Part shown: positions 34,812 through 42,589 of the stretch, one piece after another
Layout: each line of letters opens with the position of its first letter
Numbering within the stretch: the stretch's first letter is position 1
NCBI GenBank assembly: GCA_021413885.1
Contig: JAIOPM010000025.1
Coordinates: forward strand, 62,001-126,000
Source: Planctomycetota bacterium
GTDB lineage: Bacteria > Planctomycetota > UBA1135 > GCA-002686595
DNA length: 64,000 nucleotides
Direction: 5' to 3'
Position numbers and translations under genes: made by a program
Notes under the pieces: generated by a model
What the model saw: the letters and a program-made list of their open reading frames with translations, nothing else
The model's database searches: none
What the model was told of the DNA's origin: nothing

Positions 34812-36245
34812 ATGAAAGCGCGTTTCGCTCGCCAACGTTCGTTCACGTCGTTCGTCGCGCCGTTGATGGCGCTCGTTCTCGCGCTCGACGCGTCCGCGCA
34901 GGACGTGAAGACCGTCGAACGCTCCGGCGACGGCCGCCAAGTCTGCGGCCTCGGCAAGGACTTCCACGTCGGTCGGCGCAAGGCGCTGTGCGCGGGCTTG
35001 AAGAACGGCATCGTCCTCGTCCGCGGTTTGCCCGAGCCGCGCGACTACCGCCGCTTCACGCAGGACAAGGTCTTCTGGTACCTCACCGGCATCGAGAGTT
35101 CCGGCGCGACCGTGATCGTCGACGTCGCGACGGCGCGCACGACGCTCTTCCTTCCCGCGCGCAACACGATGAAGGAGAGTTGGGACGGCGAGATCTGGGA
35201 CGCGAGCGACGACTGGGTGAAGGAGCTGACCGGCGTCGACGAGATCAAGAAGTCGTCGCAGCTCGTCAAGACGCTCGAGACGCTGACCGCGCAAGACAAG
35301 ACGATCTGGATCTCGACCGAGCCGTACGTCGCGTTGACCGGTTGCTTCGATCAAGCTGCGGAAGCCGACGACGCGCAAGCGAAGGATCCGCTCGACGGCC
35401 GCAAGAGTCGCGAGGATCAACTCTCCGCGCAGTTGCGCGAGCTCTTCAAGGCGGACGTGAAGGACTTCAGTCCGGTGCTCGACGAGATGCGCCGCGTGAA
35501 GACGATCGAAGAGATCGGCGCGATGCGCCGCGCCGGACGCTCGGGCGCGCTCGCGATGGCCGAGGCGATGCGTTCGACGCGGCCCGGGATCGGCGAGTGG
35601 GAGCTCGACGGGTTGATGAGCTTCATCCAACAAAAAGAAGGCGCCGCCGGCGCCGCGTACAACGCGATCGTCGGCTCGGGCGCGAACTCGCTCGTCCTCC
35701 ACTACATGGCTTCCGCGCGCACGATGCAGGACGGCGAGATGCTGCTGATCGACTACGCGCCCGAGGTCGACCACTACACGTGCGACATCACGCGCTCGTG
35801 GCCGGTCAACGGCACGTTCTCGCCGCGCCAGGCCGAGCTCTACGACATCGTCCTCGAATCCCAGAAGGCCGGCATCGCGGCGGTGAAACCCGGCGCGACG
35901 ATCTCGAGCGTGTCGCGCGCGTGCGGCGAAGTCTTCAAGGCGCGCGGCGTCTCCAAGTTCCAGAAGCACGGCCCCTGCCACTACATCGGCATGGAGGCCC
36001 ACGACGTCGGCGATTACGACAAGCCGTTGGTGCCCGGCGTCGCGTTCACGGTCGAGCCCGGGCTCTACGAGACCGAGACCGGCATCGGCATCCGCATCGA
36101 GGACGTCGTGATCGTCACCGAGACCGGTTGCGAGGTCGTGTCGTCGCTGGTGCCGCGCGAACGCGCCGAGATCGAGCGCCTGATCCGCGAAGAGGGCGTG
36201 CTCGATTGGCTGCAACGCCCCGCACAACCGCTCGCCAGCAAGTGA
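34812..36245 (+). CDS. secreted Xaa-Pro aminopeptidase (M24 family)
   Basis: 477 residues with a signal peptide ending ALDASAQ. The N-terminal AMP_N-like domain contains DKVFWYLTGIESSGATVIVD. The C-terminal pita-bread metallopeptidase carries the dinuclear metal site ligands: Asp in LLIDYAPE, Asp in YTCDITRSWPV, His in HYIGMEAHDVG, Glu in TVEPGLY and Glu in IRIEDVV. This is the usual M24 order D, D, H, E, E. It removes N-terminal residues from peptides with proline in second position. Unlike cytosolic PepP it is predicted to be exported. prfB follows after 42 bases with its own promoter. Confidence 0.93.
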   Translation: MKARFARQRSFTSFVAPLMALVLALDASAQDVKTVERSGDGRQVCGLGKDFHVGRRKALCAGLKNGIVLVRGLPEPRDYRRFTQDKVFWYLTGIESSGATVIVDVATARTTLFLPARNTMKESWDGEIWDASDDWVKELTGVDEIKKSSQLVKTLETLTAQDKTIWISTEPYVALTGCFDQAAEADDAQAKDPLDGRKSREDQLSAQLRELFKADVKDFSPVLDEMRRVKTIEEIGAMRRAGRSGALAMAEAMRSTRPGIGEWELDGLMSFIQQKEGAAGAAYNAIVGSGANSLVLHYMASARTMQDGEMLLIDYAPEVDHYTCDITRSWPVNGTFSPRQAELYDIVLESQKAGIAAVKPGATISSVSRACGEVFKARGVSKFQKHGPCHYIGMEAHDVGDYDKPLVPGVAFTVEPGLYETETGIGIRIEDVVIVTETGCEVVSSLVPRERAEIERLIREEGVLDWLQRPAQPLASK

Positions 36246-36248
36246 GCG

Positions 36249-36278
36249 TTGGCGGCGGCGCGGTCCGCGTCCTAGAAT
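36249..36278 (+). promoter_or_regulatory. prfB promoter, near-leaderless
   Basis: TTGGCG (36249-36254), 18 bases, TAGAAT (36273-36278). The ATG follows nine bases later without a Shine-Dalgarno, so the mRNA would have almost no leader. Confidence 0.45.
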
Positions 36279-36287
36279 CTTCGCCCC

Positions 36288-37407
36288 ATGGCATCGCTCG
36301 ACGACTACCTGCAACGCGCGCAGGCCACCCAGACTCGCCTCTCCGGGCTGAAGGAGGGGCTTTGACTACGCTGCCCTCGCCAAACGCTCGGCCGAGATCA
36401 CCGAGGCCGAGAACGCGCCCGAGTTCTGGTCCGAGCAAGAACGCTCGCGCAAGCTGATCGCGGAGAAGAAGGCGGCGCGTTCCGTCGCCGACCCGATCGA
36501 GAAGGTCGAGAAGTTGCTCGAGGACGTCGAGCTCTTCGTCGAGATGGGCCGTGAAGCCGGCCAGGCCGAAGTTGCGGCCGAGATCGAGAAGGCGTTCGCG
36601 CAGGCCGACGAAGCGCTCGCCAAGCTCGACTTCCGTTTGATGCTCGGCGAGCCGCTCGATCGCAACAGCGCGTTCGTGCAACTCTCGCCCGGCGCCGGCG
36701 GCGTCGACTCGTGCGATTGGGCCGCGATCCTCCTGCGCATGTACACGCGCTGGGCCGAGAAGAAGGGCTTCACCGTCGAGGAGGTCGAGATCACGCCCGA
36801 GACCGAGGGCGGCATTCGCTCCGGCACGATCCACGTCATCGGCGAGTACGCGTTCGGATTCTTGAAGGCCGAGATCGGCGTGCACCGGCTCGTGCGCATC
36901 AGTCCGTTCGACGCGCAAGCGCGCCGTCACACCGCGTTCGCCGCGGTCGACGTCACGCCCGAGGTCGAGAACGACATCACCGACGTCGAGCTGAAGGACG
37001 GCGACCTCGAGGTCGACACGATGCGCTCCGGCGGCGCCGGCGGTCAGAACGTCAACAAGGTCGAGTCGGCGGTGCGCATGACGCACATCCCGACCGGCAT
37101 CGTCGTGCGGTGTCAGGTCCAGCGCTCGCAGCTCAAGAACCGCGAGATGGCGAAGGCGATGATCAAGGCGAAGATCATCCTGATGCGCCAGGCCGAGCGC
37201 GACAAGGAGCTCAATGCGCTCTACGGCGCGAAGGGCGAGGTCAAGTTCGGCAGCCAGATCCGCTCGTACGTGATGCACCCGTACCAAATGGTCAACGACC
37301 ACCGCACCGAGCTGAAGATCGGCAAGATCGATTCGGTGCTCGAAGGCGACCTCGATCAGTTCATCGAGGCGTACCTGCGCCTGCGCGGGTCGAAGAAGAA
37401 GAGCTAG
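36288..37407 (+). CDS. prfB: peptide chain release factor 2 with programmed +1 frameshift
   Basis: Release factor 2 recognises UGA and UAA and frees the finished peptide. Frame 0 encodes 25 codons from ATG 36288 up to an in-frame TGA at 36363-36365. Skipping one T at CTT-T moves the ribosome to GAC (36364), and the remaining 347 residues follow, giving 372 residues. All RF2 marks are present: the stop-recognition tripeptide region [15 protein letters not shown], and [11 protein letters not shown] with the catalytic GGQ at ~251-253. There are no mutations in the GGQ loop. Annotating only from 36514 would lose the N-terminal domain 1. The frameshift makes RF2 autoregulatory: low RF2 gives slow termination at the TGA and more shifting. 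Confidence 0.97.
36353..36366 (+). promoter_or_regulatory. RF2 +1 frameshift site
   Basis: An internal Shine-Dalgarno-like GGAGGGG (36353-36359) is followed directly by CTT TGA C (36360-36366). Both classical elements are present: the SD just upstream of the slippery CTT and the UGA-C stop context. Compare the known E. coli AGGGGG-N3-CTTTGAC. Confidence 0.95.
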
Positions 37408-37417
37408 TCGCGTCTGC

Positions 37418-38401
37418 TCAGTGCTGCGCGCGCTTGAGCTTCGCCGCCTCGGCGACCAGCGACGCCTTCAGTGCGATGACCTCGCCCGGCAGCATCCGGA
37501 TGCGCGCGGCTTCGAGCATCGTCATGAAGTGCGCGATCTCCGCCTCTTCGGCCGGATAGCCGGTGTTGTTGCCGTCCGGCATCGTGCTCTCCGCGAGCGT
37601 CTTGCCGTCGGCGTCGAGGAACGCGAACCACGGGATGCCGGCCTTGTCGCTCTTCGGGAAGAGCTTCTGGATCTCCGCCGCGCCCTTCATGCGGTCCTGG
37701 TCGATCTTCACGTCGACGAAGTCCTTCGCGAAGATCGCGGCGATCTCCTCGGCCGCCAACCAGTTCTCGAGGCGATGGCACCAACCGCACCACGGCGCGC
37801 CGAAGTGCAGGAAGACGTGCTTCTTCTCGGCCTTCGCGCGCGCGAACGCCGCGTCGTAGACGGCGCGAGCTTCGAGGTAGGGCGCTTGATGTTGCTCGAG
37901 GAACGCGAGCACCTTCGCGACGTCGTGTTCGTGCTTGCCTTCCTCCTTCGATTCGAGCGCGCCGGTTTCCTGATTGACGATCAGCTTGCCCTCGCCGTCG
38001 AGCACGGTGAGGAACGGCACGCCCGCGGACTTGAAGTCGGCTTGGTAGCTCGCGGCGAGCTCCATGTTCTTGTCCGAGTGCCCGATGTCGACGTGCACGA
38101 CGTCGTACTCGTACTGGATCTTCTTCGCGAGGTCGGCGTTGGCGTGCAGCGTCTTGTCGAGCCGCTTGCACCAGATGCACCAGTTGCCGCCCCATTGGAT
38201 GAGGACGCGCCGGTTCTCCTTCTTCGCCTTCGCGACGGCGGCGCCGATGTCGGCCTTCGCGTCGGCCTTCTCGTCGTAGAGCGGCGGCTCGACCTTCTCC
38301 TGCTTCTGTCCCTTCGTCTGCTCGGGCGGCTTCGGCGCGGGCTCTTGAACGACGAACGGCGCGGCGGTGAACGCGAGAGCGAGAGCGACGAGAACTTGCA
38401 T
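37418..38401 (-). CDS. secreted protein with two thioredoxin-like domains
   Basis: 327 residues: a signal peptide (VLVALALAFTAAPFVVQ), a Lys/Glu/Pro-rich linker, then two thioredoxin-like folds in tandem. The active-site motifs are WCIWC (Cys75/Cys78) and WCGWC (Cys205/Cys208). Each domain has the cis-Pro loop (AGVPFLTVLD, AGIPWFAFLD), so both should be redox active. The motif and length resemble DsbD-gamma/thioredoxin_7 domains. It lies in the periplasm and probably reduces or isomerises disulfides. ATG 38401 is preceded by AAGGAG. Monocistronic and convergent to prfB. Confidence 0.88.
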   Translation of the reverse strand: MQVLVALALAFTAAPFVVQEPAPKPPEQTKGQKQEKVEPPLYDEKADAKADIGAAVAKAKKENRRVLIQWGGNWCIWCKRLDKTLHANADLAKKIQYEYDVVHVDIGHSDKNMELAASYQADFKSAGVPFLTVLDGEGKLIVNQETGALESKEEGKHEHDVAKVLAFLEQHQAPYLEARAVYDAAFARAKAEKKHVFLHFGAPWCGWCHRLENWLAAEEIAAIFAKDFVDVKIDQDRMKGAAEIQKLFPKSDKAGIPWFAFLDADGKTLAESTMPDGNNTGYPAEEAEIAHFMTMLEAARIRMLPGEVIALKASLVAEAAKLKRAQH

Positions 38402-38501
38402 GGCGAGCTCCTTCGATCGAGGGACGCCTGCGAGGCTACGCCGCGCGCGCGGATCCCACAAGGGAAGCGCGCGCGCGGCGGACGAGCGAGTCTCGAACGA
38501 G

Positions 38502-39230
38502 CTAGAACTCGAACTCGAGGATCAGCGTCAGCTGATCCGAGTTCGTGTCGCCGCGGTCATCGACTGCGAACAGGTAGCTTCCGAGCACGTTCCAATGCCC
38601 GGTCGCGCGGTAGACGAACAGCGGCCCGACGCGCGTGTCGTGTTCCTCGAAGTCCTGCACGAGCTCGACGCCCGCGCGCAGACCTTCGTGCCAACCGGCC
38701 GACGGCTCCGCATCCGGATGGAGCGGCATGATGTAGCCCGCCGTCGCTTCGCTCTCGGATTCCTTCTCGCCCGAGAGCTGCTTGCCGACGTTCAGGTTGA
38801 CGGTGAAGTCGTGGCCGTTCTTGCCGTAGCGCGAGAGCACGGTCTTCAATTCGACGGCCGGCTCGTCGCCGTCCTTGTCCTCGAACGGTTGCTCGTATTC
38901 GACGTTGAGCGCGGGCAGCCACTTGTCGTAATCGAACTCGAGGAAGTGGAAGCGGAACTCGAGCTCCGCGCCTTCGACTTCGTACTCGCCGTTCGGCTTC
39001 TCCTTGATCTCGATCCCCGGCTCGATCGCGAACCACGACGTGACGCCGTACTCGTATTCGAGCTGGCCCTTGTAGTCGCCGGTGTTCGTGTCGAAGAAGT
39101 TGCGCAACTCGATTTCGTGTTCGCCCTGGTAGGGCAGAAACCAGTCGCGGCTTTGCGTGAACTCGCGTTCGTGAGCGGAAGCGACGGCGCCGAGTGCGAC
39201 GACGACGGCGAGACGGAACGATCGATGCAT
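38502..39230 (-). CDS. secreted beta-barrel-type protein, outer-membrane candidate
   Basis: 242 residues with a signal peptide (FRLAVVVALGAVASAHE). Alternating amphipathic strands (IELRNFFDTNTGDYKGQLEYEYGV, ELEFRFHFLEFD, HDFTVNLNVGKQL, LFVYRATGHWNVLGSYLFAV) end in LTLILEFEF. The terminal aromatic Phe is the classical signal for outer-membrane barrel insertion. No family recognised; resembles small copper-resistance or transport barrels of unknown function. Sits between the thioredoxin gene and an ankyrin-repeat gene, all on the minus strand. Confidence 0.75.
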   Translation of the reverse strand: MHRSFRLAVVVALGAVASAHEREFTQSRDWFLPYQGEHEIELRNFFDTNTGDYKGQLEYEYGVTSWFAIEPGIEIKEKPNGEYEVEGAELEFRFHFLEFDYDKWLPALNVEYEQPFEDKDGDEPAVELKTVLSRYGKNGHDFTVNLNVGKQLSGEKESESEATAGYIMPLHPDAEPSAGWHEGLRAGVELVQDFEEHDTRVGPLFVYRATGHWNVLGSYLFAVDDRGDTNSDQLTLILEFEF

Positions 39231-39270
39231 GGTGTGTGGGACTCCGACGGTGAAGTGGGGGGCCGACACT

Positions 39271-39561
39271 CTAGCGGCGTTTCGGCGATTGCGGCCGAGC
39301 GGGCGCCGCGCGGTTTTCGAGCAGCGCGACGAGCTCGCGTTTGCCGTGCACGCGCGCGAAATCCAGCGCGGTGAAGCCGTGGTCGTCCTTCGCGTCGCGG
39401 TCGCCGCCGGCCGCGAGCAACGCCTCGAGAATTTCCGCACGCGCGAACCGCGCGACGTCGAGGACGACTTGCGGCTTCTTCGCGAGCTCCGGCTCGCGCG
39501 CCACGATCTTCTTCGCCGCCGCCGTCGAATCCGCGCGAATCGCTTCGACGAGCTCCTTCAC
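39271..39561 (-). CDS. ankyrin-repeat protein
   Basis: 96 residues starting at GTG 39561. It has about two ankyrin repeats: AKKIVAREPELAKKPQVVLDVARFARAEILEALLAAGGDRDAKDDHGFTALDFARVHGKREL contains the DxHGxTALxxA and LLxxGA-like signatures. A short basic tail follows. Protein-protein interaction module without catalytic motifs. Begins 11 bases after the end of the sulfatase-fold gene and could be co-transcribed with it. Confidence 0.72.
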   Translation of the reverse strand: MKELVEAIRADSTAAAKKIVAREPELAKKPQVVLDVARFARAEILEALLAAGGDRDAKDDHGFTALDFARVHGKRELVALLENRAAPARPQSPKRR

Positions 39562-39571
39562 GCGCGACGCC

Positions 39572-40918
39572 TCAACTGTCCGTGTACCCGAGCGCCCTCA
39601 ACGCCTCGCGCGTCGCCTCGTCGGTGACCGCGTTGTTCGCGCGCGAGCTGAGCGCCTCCGCGAACGTCGCGAACAGTCGCCCGACTTTCGCCGCATGCTC
39701 GCCGTCGAGCTCCGAACCCTCGACGTCGTTCTTGCGCACGGTTTTCGCGTCGCCGGTGAAGACGTCGGCGCCTTCGACGACGTAGAAGTCCTCGCCGCTG
39801 ATCACGTCGACCTTGCCGTCGCTCCGCGAATCGTTGTACGGCTCGGCATACGTGCGCCGCATGCCGAAGACCGCGCCGGGCGGAATCGTCGCGGCGGTGA
39901 GGTCGCGACCGCCGGAAGGCAGCGGCGGGAGACCGGCGAGCGCCGCGAGAGTCGCCGCGACGTCGAGTGTTCCGACCGCGCGCTTCTCGACACCGGGTTG
40001 CACGCGCGGCGAAAGCAAGATCAACGGCACATGGATCTGCTCCTCGGTGATGCGCGAGCCGTGGCTCAACACGCCGCCTTCGCCGAAACTCTCGCCGTGG
40101 TCGGCGAGGATCACGATGTGCGTGTCGTATTTCTCCGCGTCGCGCTCGAGGCGCGCGAGCACGCGCTCGACCGCGCCGTCCATCGCCGTCACGTCGCGAT
40201 CGTAGGCGGCGCGCGCGTCGCGGATCGACGACGGCGCGTCCGCGCCCTTCTTCAGCTCGGCGAGGATTCGCGCGGGTGACCACAGCTCCTTCATGTCGCC
40301 GCCGGTGTCGCCGTACGGCGCGTGCGCGTCGAAGAGATGGAAGAAGAAGAACTGATGTTCGCCGCTCGCTTCGTCGAGTGCGGCGACCGCTTCGTCCGCG
40401 ACGTGGACCCCGAGCGAGTAGAAAGGCTTGTCGCCGACGTCGACTCCGTCCCACGTCCGGAAGGCCATCTTCTTCTCGAACGCGTCGCGGTAGTGATCGA
40501 AGCCCTGCGCGAAACCGAAGACGCGCGCGAGCGGAATCGACGCGACGACGGCGCTGGTCGACCAACCGGCTTTTTGCAGACGCTCGGCGAGCGTCTCGAC
40601 GTCGTCGCCGAGCACGAGCCCGTTGCGCGACACGCCGTGTTGCCACGGGGCGAGGCCGGTGAGCAAAGTCGCGTGCGTCGGCTGCGTGCACGACGTCGCG
40701 GCGTAGTGGCGTTCGAAGACGCGCGCTTTCGGCGCGCGCGCGCGCAAGAGCGGCATCGCGGCGAGCGCGTCGTAGCGCAGCGTGTCGAGCGAGATCACGA
40801 CGATGCGCTGGGGCTTGTCGTGGTGCGTGCAGCTCGCGAGCACGGCGACGAGCAACGCGAACGCGGTCGCGAGGCGACGGTGAAGAGCTCGACCGCGAAG
40901 GGCGAAACGTGAAGGCAT
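39572..40918 (-). CDS. sulfatase-fold hydrolase with Thr in place of the catalytic formylglycine
   Basis: 448 residues. A signal peptide with lipobox-like VLASCTHH (lipoprotein likely) leads to an alkaline-phosphatase-superfamily core: VVISLDTLRYDAL (metal Asp), CTQPTHATLLTGL, HGVSRNGLVLG, HVADEAVAALDEAS and VILADHGESFGE. In sulfatases the last Cys or Ser of C/S-x-P-S-R precedes LLTG by 7 residues; here that position is Thr and the Arg is His. It is therefore not a formylglycine sulfatase. Thr at this place is typical of phosphoglycerol transferases, phosphonate monoester hydrolases and related enzymes with Thr nucleophile. Substrate unknown; a phosphate or phosphodiester ester is more likely than a sulfate. 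Confidence 0.82.
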   Translation of the reverse strand: MPSRFALRGRALHRRLATAFALLVAVLASCTHHDKPQRIVVISLDTLRYDALAAMPLLRARAPKARVFERHYAATSCTQPTHATLLTGLAPWQHGVSRNGLVLGDDVETLAERLQKAGWSTSAVVASIPLARVFGFAQGFDHYRDAFEKKMAFRTWDGVDVGDKPFYSLGVHVADEAVAALDEASGEHQFFFFHLFDAHAPYGDTGGDMKELWSPARILAELKKGADAPSSIRDARAAYDRDVTAMDGAVERVLARLERDAEKYDTHIVILADHGESFGEGGVLSHGSRITEEQIHVPLILLSPRVQPGVEKRAVGTLDVAATLAALAGLPPLPSGGRDLTAATIPPGAVFGMRRTYAEPYNDSRSDGKVDVISGEDFYVVEGADVFTGDAKTVRKNDVEGSELDGEHAAKVGRLFATFAEALSSRANNAVTDEATREALRALGYTDS

Positions 40919-40951
40919 GCGCGTAGATCCGACTTCAGTCTACCCGCGCGC

Positions 40952-42505
40952 TCAGCGCTCGCGGATCCAGTACACGGCGCCGCCGGGCACGGGCTCGACG
41001 CGGAAGCGACGTTCGAGCTCCGGCCGCAGACCCGCCGCCGAGCCGTCGAGGTCGGCGCGCAACACCGCGTCGATCTCGCGGCGCTTCAGGACCGCCTCGG
41101 CGCCCGCGTAACCCTTCGCGCGCCGCATGGAGAAACCGAGGTTGTAGACGTGGCGATCGAGGAACGCCTCGTAGTGCCAGCCGCAAACGGAAGCGAGGCG
41201 CGCGTCGAGCGGCAACCGCTCCGCGAAACTCTGCGTCACTTCGCGCCACGCCTTGTCGCGCGCGGCGATTTCATCCCACCCGCGATGCGGGTGAGCGCAG
41301 AAGATCGCGGCGACGGCGAAGCAACCTGCGACGACGACGTGGGCCGCGCGCGTGGAAGCGAAGCGAGCGACGACGCGAACGAGGCTCTCCGCCGCGAGCG
41401 GCAGAACGAGCGCCCAGGCCGGCAACGTCAAGCGATCCTCGAACGCGAAGTAGGTGACGAGGATGCCCATCGTCAACACGAAGAAGACGTCGCCCGTTTC
41501 GCGCCGACGGCAAACGGTGCACAGCGCGAGCGCGAGCAACACCGCTCCTCCGGGCCACGCCGGCGCGCCGCCGAATTCCGTCTCGAGGTTGGTGCCTAGC
41601 GTCGACACGACTTGTCCGGTGCGCTGCCACGTGCGATCGACGAGCGCGCCGAGCGGTCGCACCGGCGACGACGGATCGCCTTCGTCGGCGTGCCACATCC
41701 CGGTCCAGTAGGACGAGAGCATCGTCTGCTCCGCGGGCCCTCCGGTTTCCGCGCGCGAGTTGCGAATGCTCCACGGGAGCAGCGGGAGGATCGCGACCAC
41801 CGACACGAGGAGCGCGCGACGTCGCGCGAAGTGGAAGAGACCGCTGCGTTCGCCGTTCCGACGCTCGGCGAACCAACGCGCGATGATCACCGCCGGCAAC
41901 ATCACGACGAGCAACGTGCGGACGTACGCTCCCGCCGCGATCGCGAGGCCGAGCGCGATGTCACGACCGATCGACGGCTTCGCGCTCGCGCGCCGCTCGA
42001 GCAGCAAGCACGCGAAGACGCACGCGACGCCGGGCACGTCGCTCAACGTCTGATTCGAGAGCTTCTGGAACGTCGGCGTGACCCACGCGAGCGCCGCGAT
42101 CCCCGCCGCGACCGCCGTTCCGGTGCGAGGCCGCGCCCACGCGAAGAGCAACGCGACCGCGAGCACGCCCCACAACGAGACGAACAGATTCAGCGCGTAC
42201 GCATCGAACCCGCGCCACGCGAGCAACGGCGCGAGCAACACCGCGAACCCCGGCGGCCGCACGCGAAACGCTTCGCCGAGATACTCGTAGCCTTCGCCGC
42301 GGTTGAGCGCTCGCGCGCAAGCGATGTAGATCGACCCGTCGTTCGACGGGTCGTACCAACCGTGGACCGTGCACGGCAACGTCGCGGCCGCGAGCAGAGC
42401 GACGACGAGCGGCGCGAGCCACCGCCTCTTGCCGCACGCATCCGCATCACAGGCCGACGGCTCCTCGATCGAGCCCCGAGAGGAAGATGACTGAGACGAC
42501 GACAT
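40952..42505 (-). CDS. polytopic membrane glycosyltransferase (PMT/ArnT-like, GT-C)
   Basis: 517 residues with about nine hydrophobic segments. The first luminal loop carries the acidic pair WYDPSNDGSIYIACARAL, in the position of the catalytic Asp/Glu motif of GT-C enzymes that use lipid-phosphate-linked sugars. The remaining helices (for example VAALAWVTPTFQKL, LVVMLPAVIIARWF) and the C-terminal soluble segment look like dolichyl-phosphate-mannose-type transferases. Which sugar and which acceptor cannot be said. Stands 33 bases from the sulfatase-fold gene on the same strand. Confidence 0.78.
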   Translation of the reverse strand: MSSSQSSSSRGSIEEPSACDADACGKRRWLAPLVVALLAAATLPCTVHGWYDPSNDGSIYIACARALNRGEGYEYLGEAFRVRPPGFAVLLAPLLAWRGFDAYALNLFVSLWGVLAVALLFAWARPRTGTAVAAGIAALAWVTPTFQKLSNQTLSDVPGVACVFACLLLERRASAKPSIGRDIALGLAIAAGAYVRTLLVVMLPAVIIARWFAERRNGERSGLFHFARRRALLVSVVAILPLLPWSIRNSRAETGGPAEQTMLSSYWTGMWHADEGDPSSPVRPLGALVDRTWQRTGQVVSTLGTNLETEFGGAPAWPGGAVLLALALCTVCRRRETGDVFFVLTMGILVTYFAFEDRLTLPAWALVLPLAAESLVRVVARFASTRAAHVVVAGCFAVAAIFCAHPHRGWDEIAARDKAWREVTQSFAERLPLDARLASVCGWHYEAFLDRHVYNLGFSMRRAKGYAGAEAVLKRREIDAVLRADLDGSAAGLRPELERRFRVEPVPGGAVYWIRER

Positions 42506-42589
42506 GCGTTCCGCGGCGCACGCGCCATCCTACACGCTCGCCGATTCGCTCAAACTGGCGGCGAGCGAGCGCCGGCTCGTGGCGCCGAT

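Noticed and set aside
39572-40918. Arylsulfatase annotation
   Set aside because: The formylglycine Cys/Ser is Thr and the following Arg is His, so a sulfatase function is not supported.
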